Positions 1 through 8,762 of a stretch of DNA of 64,000 bases are shown here, piece after piece (within the stretch, counting starts at the first letter, position 1; each line of letters starts with the position of its first letter). The notes under the pieces are model-generated. The model saw only the letters and a list, made by a program, of their open reading frames with translations. It ran no database searches and was not told the origin of the DNA. Position numbers and translations under genes: made by a program. The stretch lies in the NCBI RefSeq assembly GCF_024707525.1, contig NZ_CP062231.1:5238501-5302500 (forward strand), read 5' to 3'. The DNA is from Rhizobium sp. TH2. GTDB taxonomy: Bacteria; Pseudomonadota; Alphaproteobacteria; Rhizobiales; Rhizobiaceae.

Positions 1-353
1 GTCATATCGACCAGATGAGCGAACGGCTGCACGAAATCTATTCCGTGCCGCCGAAGCTCAACAAGAAGGATGGCAGCGTCGAGATTTCAGGGCCGAAGGC
101 GCTGCTCGAACAGATCTTCGGCATCGGCCGCAAGGGTCTGTCCATGCAGCGCTACAAGGGCCTCGGCGAAATGAATGCCGACCAGCTCTGGGAAACCACG
201 CTCGATCCGAATGCCCGCTCGCTGCTGCAGGTCCGTGTCCACGATGCGACCGATGCCGACGGCCTGTTCTCGCGCCTGATGGGCGACGAGGTCGAACCCC
301 GCCGCGAATTCATCCAGGAAAATGCGCTGGGTGTGGCGAATCTGGATATTTGA
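1..353 (+). CDS. gyrB: DNA gyrase subunit B, C-terminal end (5' truncated)
   Basis: Reading enters from the left edge in the frame starting at base 3 and ends at TGA 351-353. The visible 117 residues carry the GyrB C-terminal signature [10 protein letters not shown] followed by the typical closing segment ([16 protein letters not shown], ending NLDI). GyrB supplies the ATPase and TOPRIM half of the A2B2 gyrase that introduces negative supercoils. The ATPase and TOPRIM domains lie outside the window. A 14-mer parS-like sequence and a short perfect hairpin (417-433) follow within 110 bases. The downstream folC gene is on the other strand and convergent. The identification is firm; only the upstream extent is unknown. 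Confidence 0.97.
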   Translation, partial: HIDQMSERLHEIYSVPPKLNKKDGSVEISGPKALLEQIFGIGRKGLSMQRYKGLGEMNADQLWETTLDPNARSLLQVRVHDATDADGLFSRLMGDEVEPRREFIQENALGVANLDI

Positions 354-445
354 TCCAAACCACTGTCTCGACGTCATCCTCGGCACGGCCGAGCATGACG
401 TCGTGGGCGTGGTAGCGCTTCGGCCTCCGAAGCCCATCCCATCCG

Positions 446-461
446 TGATTCACGTGAAACG
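446..461. promoter_or_regulatory. parS-like site 1 (chromosome partition)
   Basis: The 16 bases read TGATTCACGTGAAACG. On the other strand this differs at two positions from the canonical bacterial parS TGTTTCACGTGAAACA. It lies in the short gap between the gyrB and folC stop codons. The inner 14-mer GATTCACGTGAAAC recurs exactly at 12421-12434 (inverted) and 36631-36644. A role as a ParB loading site is inferred from similarity and from the apparent origin-proximal location. Confidence 0.6.
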
Positions 462-466
462 AATTC

Positions 467-1810
467 TCACTCCGGCGGCGTGCCGTTCTCTTCGAGAATG
501 TTGCCGGCGAAGTAGAGCGAGCCGCCGATCAGGATGCGCGGCGCGCGGTCGTCACCCTTGGCTAGTGCTGAAATCAGTGCCAATGCGTCAGCAGCCGAAT
601 CGACGGGTTCGGCGATGAGGCCCGCTTCCGCCGCGTCATGCGCCAGCGCCACCGGATCGATCGTCGCATCGGAATTGCGAATGCCGACGGTGAAGACCTT
701 GCGGGTCAACCCTTCAAAGGCCTCAAAATAGCCCTTGGGATCCTTGGTGTTGATCATGCCGGTGACGAGATAGAGCGGGCGTGGGTCGCGTTCCTCGAAG
801 CCGGCGATCGCCTCGGCCACCGCACGCCCACCATGCGGATTATGCCCGCCATCGAGCCAGATCTCGGAACCCTCGGGCGCCTGCGCCACGAGATTGCCAG
901 TCCGCAAACGTTGCAGGCGTGCCGGCCAGTCGACATTCTTCATCGCCTTGGCGGCGATCTCCTCGTTGACGAGGAAGCCTGCTGCCTTCACGGCGCGGAT
1001 CGCCGCACCGGCGTTGGAATATTGGTGCCGGCCCGGTAGTGCCGGCAGCGGCAGGTCCATCAGGCCGTTGTCGTCCTGGTAGATCAGCCGGCCGTTTTCC
1101 TCATGCGCCAGGTAATCCTGGCCGTAGATCACGTAAGGCGCGCCCAGCCGCTCGGCGCGGTCGACCAGCACGTCGAGCGCCGCACCCTCTTCCTGCCGGC
1201 CGAACACGGCCGCCGCACCGCGCTTGATGATACCCGCCTTGGCGAGCGCGATCTCTTCGATCGTCTGGCCGAGCCAGGTCTGGTGATCGAGCGCGATCGG
1301 CATGATCAGCGACACGGCCGGGTCCTCGATGACATTGGTGGCATCGTACATGCCGCCAAGCCCGACTTCGATCACCACCGCGTCCGCCGGATTCTCCGCG
1401 AACAGCAGGAAGGTCACCGCAGTCAAGAGTTCATAGACCGTGATAGGCTGTCCGGCATTGACGCGCTCGCTGCGTAGCACGGCATCGAGCAGCGCTTCGT
1501 CGCTCACCAGCTTTCCCGCACCGCCCCGCACGCCGATGCGATAGCGTTCATGCCAGCGCACGAGATGCGGCGAGGTGTGGACGTGAACGGCGAGCCCCTG
1601 CGCTTCGAGCAAGGCCCGGCAGAAGGCCGTGGCCGAACCCTTGCCGTTGGTACCGGCGACATGGATGATCGGCGGCAGGGCATCCTGCGGCCGGCCGAGA
1701 TCGTCGAGCAGCCGCGCGATGCGGTCGAGAGACAGGTCGAAGCCGCGCGGAAAGATGCCGAGCAGCCGGTCGATTTCCTGCTCTGCCCGGCTGGGGGCCA
1801 GGTTGCTCAT
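467..1810 (-). CDS. folC: Bifunctional folylpolyglutamate synthase/dihydrofolate synthase
   Basis: FolC ligates L-glutamate to dihydropteroate and then extends the polyglutamate tail of folates in the cytoplasm. The 447-residue protein has the Mur-ligase-like P-loop HVAGTNGKGSATAFC near residue 45, the HTSPHLVRWHER segment, GLGGMYDATNV and a C-terminal domain with WLDGGHNPHG. A longer reading to a GTG at 1882 is open but would run into accD. ATG 1810 gives the usual MSNL start and lies 8 bases after the accD stop, so folC is probably translated from the trpFBA-accD transcript, as in other rhizobia. Confidence 0.96.
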   Translation of the reverse strand: MSNLAPSRAEQEIDRLLGIFPRGFDLSLDRIARLLDDLGRPQDALPPIIHVAGTNGKGSATAFCRALLEAQGLAVHVHTSPHLVRWHERYRIGVRGGAGKLVSDEALLDAVLRSERVNAGQPITVYELLTAVTFLLFAENPADAVVIEVGLGGMYDATNVIEDPAVSLIMPIALDHQTWLGQTIEEIALAKAGIIKRGAAAVFGRQEEGAALDVLVDRAERLGAPYVIYGQDYLAHEENGRLIYQDDNGLMDLPLPALPGRHQYSNAGAAIRAVKAAGFLVNEEIAAKAMKNVDWPARLQRLRTGNLVAQAPEGSEIWLDGGHNPHGGRAVAEAIAGFEERDPRPLYLVTGMINTKDPKGYFEAFEGLTRKVFTVGIRNSDATIDPVALAHDAAEAGLIAEPVDSAADALALISALAKGDDRAPRILIGGSLYFAGNILEENGTPPE

Positions 1811-1818
1811 CTGGACCC

Positions 1819-2712
1819 TTATTCGGCTGCGAGTGCGAGCTGCTTCATCTCTTCGGCCGGCATGCGCATCATCATCCGGCACATGCGGGCAAGCATCTCG
1901 GGGATTTCACGACGGTCGATGACCATGTCGACCATGCCGTGTTCCATCAGGTATTCCGAGGTCTGGAAGCCCTCGGGCAGCTTTTCACGGATCGTCTGTT
2001 CGATCACGCGCTTGCCCGCGAAGCAGATTTCCGCGCCGGGTTCGGCCAAATGCACGTCGCCCAGCATGGCATAGGAAGCGGTGACGCCGCCGGTCGTCGG
2101 GTTGGTCAGCACGACGATATAGGGCTGGCCCGATTCCTTCAGCATGTCGACGGCTACGGTGGTGCGCGGCAACTGCATCAGAGACAGGATGCCTTCCTGC
2201 ATGCGCGCGCCGCCGGAAGCCGGGAACATCACGAGCGGACATTTTTCCTGGATCGCGCGCTCGAAAGCCTTGATAATCGCTTCGCCGGCTGCAAGGCCCA
2301 GTGAGCCACCCATGAAATTGAACTCATGGACCACGCCGACCATCCGGACGCCACGCACATAGCCGACGCCGGCGAGGATCGTGTCCTCGAGCCCGGTCTT
2401 GATGCGGCCATCGCGCAGCCGGTCGGCATATTTCTTGTTGTCGCGGAAACGCAGCGGATCCTGCGCCACCTTCGGCTGCGGCAGAAGTTCGTAGGCAGCG
2501 TCGTCGAAGAGGTCGTTCAGTCGCTCGCGCGCCGGCATTTTCATGTGATAACCGGAATTCGGGATCACCCACTTGTTGGCTTCCAGCTCCTTGTGGAACA
2601 CCATCTCGCCGGTCTCCGGGCACTTGATCCAGAGATTTTCGGGCGTATCGACCGTCGGGCGGCCGAGCATGGAGTTGATCTTGGGGCGGACGAAATTGGT
2701 AATCCAGTTCAT
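1819..2712 (-). CDS. accD: Acetyl-CoA carboxylase carboxyltransferase subunit beta
   Basis: AccD pairs with AccA to transfer the carboxyl group from carboxybiotin to acetyl-CoA, making malonyl-CoA for fatty acid synthesis. The 297-residue protein has the crotonase-like carboxyltransferase core ([42 protein letters not shown]). The N-terminal region that carries a four-cysteine zinc ribbon in E. coli AccD keeps only one Cys ([10 protein letters not shown]), a variant I associate with rhizobial AccD. An AAGGAG ribosome site precedes the ATG. A 9-bp hairpin separates it from trpA upstream. The operon context links tryptophan, fatty acid and folate genes. Confidence 0.97.
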   Translation of the reverse strand: MNWITNFVRPKINSMLGRPTVDTPENLWIKCPETGEMVFHKELEANKWVIPNSGYHMKMPARERLNDLFDDAAYELLPQPKVAQDPLRFRDNKKYADRLRDGRIKTGLEDTILAGVGYVRGVRMVGVVHEFNFMGGSLGLAAGEAIIKAFERAIQEKCPLVMFPASGGARMQEGILSLMQLPRTTVAVDMLKESGQPYIVVLTNPTTGGVTASYAMLGDVHLAEPGAEICFAGKRVIEQTIREKLPEGFQTSEYLMEHGMVDMVIDRREIPEMLARMCRMMMRMPAEEMKQLALAAE

Positions 2713-2731
2713 GATGAACTCCTTTTACCCC

Positions 2732-2758
2732 GGGTCAGAATCGAACAGGTTCTGACCC
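2732..2758 (-). other. Intercistronic hairpin between trpA and accD
   Basis: A perfect 9-bp inverted repeat, GGGTCAGAA (2732-2740) and TTCTGACCC (2750-2758), encloses a 9-base loop in the 59-base gap between the trpA stop and the accD start. No T-run follows in the direction of transcription; instead a short GGGG stretch and the accD ribosome site do. It could stabilise or process the mRNA or attenuate accD-folC expression; the sequence alone does not decide. Confidence 0.55.
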
Positions 2759-2771
2759 TAGATATGGCGAT

Positions 2772-3611
2772 TTATTCGGCGGCCGCAAGGCGCGCGGCAT
2801 GCACGCCTTCCGACAGGTCGCGCACGAAGCTTGCGACGGATGATACGGTTTCAGCCGTGGCCTTGCCGTCGGCATCGAGCGAAGCGGCCACGACATTGAC
2901 GATCGCAGTGCCCACCACGACGCCATCGGCGGAAGCGCCGATCAGCCGCGCATGTTCGGCGGTCTTGACGCCGAAGCCGACGCAGACCGGCAATGCGGTG
3001 TGGCTCTTGATACGATTGACAGCGCCCGCGATCTTCGTGGGATCAGGCAGCGCCGAGCCGGTAATGCCGGTCATCGATACGTAATAGACGAAGCCCGACG
3101 TGTTGGTCAGCACCTTGGGCAGGCGCTTGTCGTCCGTCGTCGGCGTCGCGAGCCGGATGAAATTGATGCCCTTGGCGAGTGCCGGGATGCAGAGTTCGTC
3201 ATCCATCTCGGCAGGAAGATCGACGATGATCAGGCCATCGATCCCGGCGTCGAGCGCGTCGTCGAGGAATCTGTCGACGCCATAGATATAGATCGGATTG
3301 TAATAGCCCATCAGGACGATCGGCGTTGTCTGGTCGCCGGCGCGGAAGGCCTTGGCGATAGCGAGCGTCTTGACCATGTCCTGGCCCGACTTCAGCGCCC
3401 GCTGGCCTGCCAACTGGATCACCGGGCCATCGGCCATCGGATCGGAAAACGGCGCGCCGAGTTCGATGATATCGGCACCAGCACCGGGCAGCGCCTTCAT
3501 GATGTCGAGCGAGGTCTGGTAGTCCGGGTCGCCGGCCATGATATAAGTCACGAAGGCCGGGCGGCCCTCGGCTTTCACATCGGCGAATTTCTTGTCCATA
3601 CGCGCAGTCAT
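2772..3611 (-). CDS. trpA: Tryptophan synthase alpha chain
   Basis: TrpA cleaves indole-3-glycerol phosphate to indole and glyceraldehyde 3-phosphate and channels indole to TrpB. The 279-residue TIM-barrel shows the catalytic Glu in [16 protein letters not shown] (about residue 50, with the second catalytic Asp in SDPMADGP), the GYYNPI loop, LIIVDLPAE and the phosphate-binding VGFGVKT and GVVVGTA segments. The ATG at 3611 lies 2 bases after the trpB stop, indicating tight coupling. A second in-frame ATG at 3599 is possible. Length and motifs are complete. Confidence 0.97.
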   Translation of the reverse strand: MTARMDKKFADVKAEGRPAFVTYIMAGDPDYQTSLDIMKALPGAGADIIELGAPFSDPMADGPVIQLAGQRALKSGQDMVKTLAIAKAFRAGDQTTPIVLMGYYNPIYIYGVDRFLDDALDAGIDGLIIVDLPAEMDDELCIPALAKGINFIRLATPTTDDKRLPKVLTNTSGFVYYVSMTGITGSALPDPTKIAGAVNRIKSHTALPVCVGFGVKTAEHARLIGASADGVVVGTAIVNVVAASLDADGKATAETVSSVASFVRDLSEGVHAARLAAAE

Positions 3612-3613
3612 GA

Positions 3614-4834
3614 TCAGAGCCCCATACCGAGAATCTTGCCGACAGTGAAGATGTCCTTGTCGCCTCGGCCGGAGAGGTTCATCAGGATGATCTGGTCCTT
3701 GCCCATCTTGGGCGCCCGCTTGATCACCTCGGCGATGGCATGGCTCGGCTCAAGCGCCGGAATGATGCCCTCGAGCTTGGTGAGCAGCTGGAATGCCTCC
3801 AGCGCTTCGGTATCCATGATCGGCACATATTCGGCCCGGCCGATATCGTTCAGCCAAGAGTGTTCGGGACCGATGCCGGGATAGTCGAGGCCGGCCGAGA
3901 TCGAATGACCTTCGAGGATCTGGCCGTCGCGGTCCTGCAGCAGATAGGTCCGGTTGCCATGCAGCACGCCGGGCGAGCCGGCGGTGATCGAGGCACAATG
4001 CTCGACACCTTCCAGCCCACGTCCGCCGGCTTCAACGCCGACGATCTTGACGCTGGCGTCATCAAGGAAGGGATGGAAGATGCCGATTGCGTTCGAACCA
4101 CCGCCCACAGCCGCGATCACCATGTCGGGCAGCCTGCCTTCGGCTTCCATCAACTGCTGCTTGGCTTCGCTGCCGATCACCGACTGGAAATCGCGCACCA
4201 TCTCAGGATAGGGATGCGGGCCGGCCGCCGTGCCGATCAGGTAATAGGTATCGTCGACATTGGTCACCCAGTCGCGCAGCGCTTCGTTCATCGCATCCTT
4301 GAGCGTGCCGCTGCCAGCTGTCACCGGCACCACTTCGGCGCCGAGCAGCTTCATGCGGAACACATTCGGTGCCTGCCGCTCGACATCGGTCGCGCCCATA
4401 TAGACCACGCACGGATAACCGAAGCGTGCCGCGACGGTGGCGGAGGCCACGCCATGCTGCCCGGCGCCGGTTTCGGCGATGATACGGGTCTTGCCCATAC
4501 GCTTGGCGAGCAGGATCTGGCCGATGCAGTTGTTGATCTTGTGCGAACCGGTATGGTTGAGCTCCTCGCGCTTGAAATAGATCTTGGCGCCGCCGAGATG
4601 CTGGGTCAGGCGCTCCGCATAATAGAGCGGGCTCGGCCGGCCGATATAATGCGTGCCGAGGCTCTTGAGCTCAGCCTGGAATTCCGGATCGGTCTTGGCC
4701 TTCTCCCACTCGTCCTGCAGCTCCAGGATCAGCGGCATCAATGTTTCGGCGACGAATCGACCGCCGAAAATGCCGAAGCGGCCGTCCTCGTCGGGACCGG
4801 AGCGTAAAGTATTGGGTCTTAGGGCCTCGTTCAC
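3614..4834 (-). CDS. trpB: Tryptophan synthase beta chain
   Basis: TrpB is the PLP enzyme that condenses indole with serine to form tryptophan. The 406-residue protein has the PLP lysine in [13 protein letters not shown], the GAGQHGVA loop, the glycine-rich phosphate cup GGGSNAIG and the C-terminal LSGRGDKD. I chose the GTG at 4834 because a GAGGGGAG ribosome site lies just upstream and the resulting [18 protein letters not shown] start matches the family. A longer reading to ATG 4903 would overlap trpF by more than 50 bases. The GTG lies 13 bases after the trpF stop. Confidence 0.97.
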   Translation of the reverse strand: MNEALRPNTLRSGPDEDGRFGIFGGRFVAETLMPLILELQDEWEKAKTDPEFQAELKSLGTHYIGRPSPLYYAERLTQHLGGAKIYFKREELNHTGSHKINNCIGQILLAKRMGKTRIIAETGAGQHGVASATVAARFGYPCVVYMGATDVERQAPNVFRMKLLGAEVVPVTAGSGTLKDAMNEALRDWVTNVDDTYYLIGTAAGPHPYPEMVRDFQSVIGSEAKQQLMEAEGRLPDMVIAAVGGGSNAIGIFHPFLDDASVKIVGVEAGGRGLEGVEHCASITAGSPGVLHGNRTYLLQDRDGQILEGHSISAGLDYPGIGPEHSWLNDIGRAEYVPIMDTEALEAFQLLTKLEGIIPALEPSHAIAEVIKRAPKMGKDQIILMNLSGRGDKDIFTVGKILGMGL

Positions 4835-4847
4835 TGGTCTTCTCCCC

Positions 4848-5519
4848 TCAAGCCGCGATGTTGCTTGACGCTTCGGCCAGGCGCACGGCTTCGAAAAATT
4901 CATCCATCATCTTGAGATCCTTAACGCCGGGGCTCGATTCGACGCCGGATGATGTGTCTATGCCGGTTGGCCGCGCAATACGCAGCGCCTCGCCGACATT
5001 ATCCTTGTTGAGCCCGCCGGACAGCATGTAATCCACGCTTGCGTCAAGGCCGGCGAGCAGCCGCCAGTCGAAGCTCACGCCATTGCCACCCGGCAGTTCG
5101 GAATTTTTCGGCGGCTTGGCATCGAGCAGGAAGCGGTTGGCGATACCGTCATAGGCCTCTATCCGCCTCAGGTCATCGGCATCGGCGATCGACAGCGCCT
5201 TCCACACCGGCAGGCCGGTCACGGCCTTGATCGTCAGCACCCGGTCGGGCGTCTCCTTGCCGTGCAGCTGCAGGATATCGGGTCGCATCAGGGCGACAAT
5301 CTCGTCGAGGTCGTCATTGTCGGGATCGACCGAGACAGACACGATCTTGACCTTGCCACGCACGCGATCGGCGAGCCGCCCGGCATCCGCGGGCTCGATA
5401 TGCCTGGGGCTTTTGGCGAAGAAGATGAAGCCGATATGGGTAGCACCAAGCGCCACCGCGCGATCGACCGCTTCCTCGGTCTTCAAGCCGCAAATTTTGA
5501 TGTCGAGCGTCATGAGCAT
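4848..5519 (-). CDS. trpF: Phosphoribosylanthranilate isomerase
   Basis: TrpF isomerises N-(5-phosphoribosyl)anthranilate to the ribulose-phosphate form in tryptophan synthesis. The 223-residue beta/alpha barrel begins with the conserved KICGLKT (catalytic Cys) and contains [21 protein letters not shown], the LLDAKPP strand with the catalytic Asp, [11 protein letters not shown] and [10 protein letters not shown]. It is the first gene of the trpF-trpB-trpA-accD-folC unit. A second ATG at 5513 would remove two residues; neither start has a strong ribosome site, so the start is uncertain by six bases. Confidence 0.96.
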   Translation of the reverse strand: MLMTLDIKICGLKTEEAVDRAVALGATHIGFIFFAKSPRHIEPADAGRLADRVRGKVKIVSVSVDPDNDDLDEIVALMRPDILQLHGKETPDRVLTIKAVTGLPVWKALSIADADDLRRIEAYDGIANRFLLDAKPPKNSELPGGNGVSFDWRLLAGLDASVDYMLSGGLNKDNVGEALRIARPTGIDTSSGVESSPGVKDLKMMDEFFEAVRLAEASSNIAA

Positions 5520-5608
5520 GCCAGTGACATGAATTCTCGGCCAAGTCGAGGCAAATTTGCGGCATTCGCAGGCGTTTGCCGATGGTCACCGGACCAAATG
5601 CGCCCGCC

Positions 5609-5809
5609 TCAGGGCTTGGTGGATGCGGCAGCGGAGATCGCCATGAGCACTGCGCCAACCGCCATGAAGACCAGCACAAACGGCCACGATGCCGCCAGCA
5701 ACAGCAGCCAGATCGCTTGGGAACGGTCGGTCGCCTGCCCGCTCATCGCCACGGCAACGAATATCAGGGCCGCTCCCAGGAGCCAGATGTAGAATGTCAT
5801 CTCGACCAT
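5609..5809 (-). CDS. Small two-helix membrane protein, unknown function
   Basis: This is a 66-residue reading frame dominated by two hydrophobic segments (roughly residues 5-22 and 29-55) separated by a short polar turn, MSGQATDRSQ, and a polar C-terminal tail. That pattern fits a two-pass inner-membrane peptide. ATG 5809 is preceded by GAG at a usable distance; ATG 5800 (MTFYIW) and GTG 5815 are alternatives. It occupies the otherwise empty space between trpF and the metallopeptidase gene, on the same strand. I do not recognise a family; a LapA-like or DUF-type small membrane protein is possible. Confidence 0.55.
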   Translation of the reverse strand: MVEMTFYIWLLGAALIFVAVAMSGQATDRSQAIWLLLLAASWPFVLVFMAVGAVLMAISAAASTKP

Positions 5810-5853
5810 GAGCACACTCTAACACACGATTGACCGCGCGAAACGTGCGTAGG

Positions 5854-6612
5854 TTAGCCGAAATCCATGACATGCAGCATGGCGCCGTTGCGTTTCAGCC
5901 AGCGCTTGGCCTCGTCGCTATGCGGGCAGAGATCCTCGCAGATCGCCCAGAACCGGTCCGAATGGTTCATTTCCGCGAGATGGGCGACTTCATGGGCGGC
6001 GAGATAGTCGATCACGTGGTCAGGCGCCATGACGATGCGCCACGAAAACGAGAGATTGCCGTCATGAGAGCAACTGCCCCAGCGGCTCTTGGTGTCCTTC
6101 AGCGTGATCGAAGCAACCTTGCGGCCGATCGCTGCGGCGTGCCGGCGTGCCAGCAGGTCGAGATCCTTGCGAGCCTCCACCTTGAGGAAGTCGCGGATAC
6201 GGCGGGCGAGATGATCCTCAGCGCCGCCGACCAGCAGCACCTGCTCGCCATCCCTCTCGGTGGTTTCGGTGAGGCCGCGCAGTTTGCCGGTGCGCTCGAT
6301 GCGATGCGGCACGCCTCGGATCTGGATATAGCGTCCCTCGATCACCGCATTGGTGGTCGGAAACCGCGCCAGCTTGGTCATCAGCCAGCCCTGGTGCCGG
6401 TTGAGGAAATCCTGGATTTCCCGTTCTTTCAGGCCACGCGGCACGGTCAATTTCAGCGATTGCCCGCCGGGATCGATCCGCAGCGTGATCCGCCGCGCCC
6501 GCGCATCTGGACGGATGGTCAGCGGCACGCTACGGCCCGCGACATCGATCGTCCGCGTCTTCGGATCGGATGGCCGTTCGGGCTTCTGGAGGAAGGAGAG
6601 GCGTGAAAGCAT
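5854..6612 (-). CDS. YgjP/DUF45-type zinc metallopeptidase
   Basis: This 252-residue protein belongs to the M48-like DUF45 (YgjP) family. The catalytic zinc motif HExxH is in LAAHEVAHLAEMNHS near residue 210, with the third ligand region in HSDRFWAICEDLCP. The segment KDTKSRWGSCSHDGNLSFSWR just before it is the family hallmark. The N-terminal half, with VPLTIRPDARARRITLRID and a VPRGLKEREIQDFL helix, also matches. The physiological substrate of this family is poorly known. It has no obvious operon partner apart from the small membrane gene downstream. Confidence 0.85.
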   Translation of the reverse strand: MLSRLSFLQKPERPSDPKTRTIDVAGRSVPLTIRPDARARRITLRIDPGGQSLKLTVPRGLKEREIQDFLNRHQGWLMTKLARFPTTNAVIEGRYIQIRGVPHRIERTGKLRGLTETTERDGEQVLLVGGAEDHLARRIRDFLKVEARKDLDLLARRHAAAIGRKVASITLKDTKSRWGSCSHDGNLSFSWRIVMAPDHVIDYLAAHEVAHLAEMNHSDRFWAICEDLCPHSDEAKRWLKRNGAMLHVMDFG

Positions 6613-6657
6613 GGTTGAGAGTTAGCAGATTCGAGGGGAAAGGTAGAGAGCGAGATA

Positions 6658-7251
6658 TTACCGTCGAAACATCCCCTTGAACGCCGTCTCATCCAGCGGC
6701 CGGCGCCCGCTCTTCTTCTCACGCTCCTGGAATTTCTCCGGCAGCAGTTCCTTGTCGGCCAGCCTGCCGATAGCAATCCCCGCCTCGATCTTGTAGCGCT
6801 CCTGATCGATCCCGAGTTCGGCCACGATCCTGTCCTTCTCGATGCCCGCCATCGGATGCGCTACATAACCCATCATCGCCGCCTGCAGCGTGAAGCTCTG
6901 CAGTGCCGCACCCGTATCCAGGGAATGGGTGCCGATCGGCCGAGGCTCGGAACCATCCGTCGGCGTGGTGAACTTGGCCGAGATGACGATGACGATCGCC
7001 GCCGCCTTGTGTCCCCATTGCTGGTTTCCGTCATCGAGGAAATGCACATATCGCTGGAAGTTGGGGTCGCCACGCAGTGCATAGCTGAAACGCCAGGGCT
7101 GGCGGTTGGACGCCGAATGCGCCCAGCGCGCGGCTTCGAACATCGTCAGCAGATCGCCCTCCGGCATGGCCTCACCGGTGAAGGACCGCGCCGACCAGCG
7201 TTCCAGGAATATGGGGTTCACCGGGTGACCCGGCTTGCGTTCGTCCGTCAT
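6658..7251 (-). CDS. Nitroreductase family protein (FMN-dependent)
   Basis: A 197-residue flavin-dependent nitroreductase-fold protein. The N-terminal ERWSARSFTGEAMPEGDL with AARWAHSASNRQPWRFSYAL is the FMN phosphate- and ring-binding region of the family; the middle GTHSLDTGAALQSFTLQAAMMGYVAHPMAG and the C-terminal GIAIGRLAD also fit. Such enzymes reduce nitro groups, quinones or related electrophiles with NAD(P)H. The physiological substrate cannot be told from sequence. The gene ends in a basic tail (GMFRR) and lies 25 bases from the DUF2218 gene on the same strand, so the two may be co-transcribed. Confidence 0.9.
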   Translation of the reverse strand: MTDERKPGHPVNPIFLERWSARSFTGEAMPEGDLLTMFEAARWAHSASNRQPWRFSYALRGDPNFQRYVHFLDDGNQQWGHKAAAIVIVISAKFTTPTDGSEPRPIGTHSLDTGAALQSFTLQAAMMGYVAHPMAGIEKDRIVAELGIDQERYKIEAGIAIGRLADKELLPEKFQEREKKSGRRPLDETAFKGMFRR

Positions 7252-7276
7252 GATGATTGTTGTCCCCGGTATAAGG

Positions 7277-7564
7277 TTAGGCGGCCTTTGCCCAATCGAA
7301 GGTCAGTTCCTCGCGGAATGCGAAGCGCTTCAAATGGTCGGCGACCACGCCTTCCATCCGTGCGAGATTGTCGTCCGGCGCCTCCAGCTTCAGGCGCAAT
7401 ACGCTGTCATCTGCTTCCAGAAACAAATGGGCACCCGAGGGGAAATCGACGCGACCCTGCTTGGGGTCGAACTCCGTCACCATCTTGTGGGACCAGTGCT
7501 TGCAGAGTTGCTGGAGATATTTGCTGCCGCTTTCGGTCTGAACATTCGCGGTCGAAAAGGCCAT
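7277..7564 (-). CDS. DUF2218 domain protein
   Basis: A 95-residue protein matching the DUF2218 family pattern: YLQQLCKHWSHKMVTEFDPKQGRVDFPSGAHLFLEAD, followed by a second half that ends with VADHLKRFAFREELTFDW. In actinobacteria and proteobacteria such proteins often accompany siderophore or iron-related genes, but nothing of that kind is adjacent here. No signal peptide or membrane segment is seen, so it is presumably cytoplasmic. The nitroreductase gene follows 25 bases downstream. Function unknown. Confidence 0.8.
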   Translation of the reverse strand: MAFSTANVQTESGSKYLQQLCKHWSHKMVTEFDPKQGRVDFPSGAHLFLEADDSVLRLKLEAPDDNLARMEGVVADHLKRFAFREELTFDWAKAA

Positions 7565-7648
7565 GGGCTTGCTCCTTGTTTTGCTAGGAATATGGCAAGC
7601 CGGGGAGGGTTTCGCAATCGCGTGCGATGCGACATTGCGTTCACTTAC

Positions 7649-8755
7649 TCACGCATTTCGTGATGCGTCGGCGGCCATGGCGCGCAGCATGAGCGCATCG
7701 GAGCCGCTCCATTCGAGAAACCCACCCATCCGGCGCCGGATTTTTTCCTGGTGGTTCTGCGCAATGTCGGAGAGCCGATGCTTCAGGAACGGATTTTCGA
7801 ACCGTTCGATGGTCTGGGCGACGTAAGCACGCGCCGCGCCACGCATGCCCTGCGCGGCAAAGCCCGGCAGCACCTCGTCCTCGTAGAGGTCCTCGAGCCG
7901 TGCCTTCGCATCGGGCCGGTCCATCAGCTGTTTCACGGTCATGTCGCGCGGCAGATCGGATTTCAGCCAGCCGTCGGCGAGATAGGTATGGCCAAGATTG
8001 AGGATGAACAGCTTGAGCCGCTCATACCGGGCGATGTCGCTCGCCACCACCATTGCCGGATGCGTGCAGGGCAGGACCTGACCCGGCTGGCTCTCGATCG
8101 CCCAGAGCGCATAGGGCTCGGCAATCGCGCCCGCCGGCTCCAGCGGTTCGGAAACGATCCGGTCGACCAGGGTATTGGAAAAGATCACTTTTTCCTCGAT
8201 CCAGGCGATGAATGGCTCGCCGATATGCCAATCGCGCGCGAGCTTCAGCACGATGGCTTTGAGATTGTCGCCGTTGCGCGGAATGAGTTCGGCGGGCAGG
8301 ATCGTCAACCCCTCACCGGATTGCTGGAAGCGCGCGAACAGCAGCTTCGTCAGCTTGCCGGGAAAGGATGCCGGGATCGCCTCCGGCCATCCGGCGCTCT
8401 CGGCGGAAATATCATAGCCCGTGTCGGCCGTGTTGCAGATGACGACCTTTGTTTCGCCGGCGAAGATTCGTGAAAGCTCGTCCCATTGCGTCAGCGCCGA
8501 AAGCGTGCGCTTGACCGACATCACGCAACTCACCTTGTCCACGATCCTTCCGTCCTGCTTGCCGCGGATATGGATGAGAAACCCGTCCTTCGCCGCCAGT
8601 GCGGCGAGCCGCCGGCTTCGTTCGCCCGCCCCGGTCGTCTGCACGATGGTCACCGGTCCCAGAGCTTCCCCGCGTTTCATCGCCTCGCTGATGAACAGAT
8701 CGGCATGCGCCTGGAGAAAGCGGCTGGTTCCGAATTGCAGGACCGGTGTATCCAT
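7649..8755 (-). CDS. Mannitol dehydrogenase-family oxidoreductase (tagaturonate/mannonate reductase type)
   Basis: A 368-residue long-chain polyol dehydrogenase family member. The N-terminal QFGTSRFLQAHADLFI and TTGAGERSRR form the NAD-binding part; VIFSNTLVDRIV, KLFILNLGHTYLADGW and the C-terminal FENPFLKHRLSDIAQNHQEKI are diagnostic, with the Lys and His expected in the catalytic region. Family members interconvert ketoses or ketouronates and sugar alcohols or aldonates (mannitol, tagaturonate, fructuronate); this protein is closer in style to UxaB-like reductases. ATG 8755 is chosen because GAGG lies 6 bases upstream; GTG 8761 overlaps that site. It begins 7 bases after the gntR stop, so the pair is an operon. 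Confidence 0.82.
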   Translation of the reverse strand: MDTPVLQFGTSRFLQAHADLFISEAMKRGEALGPVTIVQTTGAGERSRRLAALAAKDGFLIHIRGKQDGRIVDKVSCVMSVKRTLSALTQWDELSRIFAGETKVVICNTADTGYDISAESAGWPEAIPASFPGKLTKLLFARFQQSGEGLTILPAELIPRNGDNLKAIVLKLARDWHIGEPFIAWIEEKVIFSNTLVDRIVSEPLEPAGAIAEPYALWAIESQPGQVLPCTHPAMVVASDIARYERLKLFILNLGHTYLADGWLKSDLPRDMTVKQLMDRPDAKARLEDLYEDEVLPGFAAQGMRGAARAYVAQTIERFENPFLKHRLSDIAQNHQEKIRRRMGGFLEWSGSDALMLRAMAADASRNA

Positions 8756-8762
8756 TTGCACC

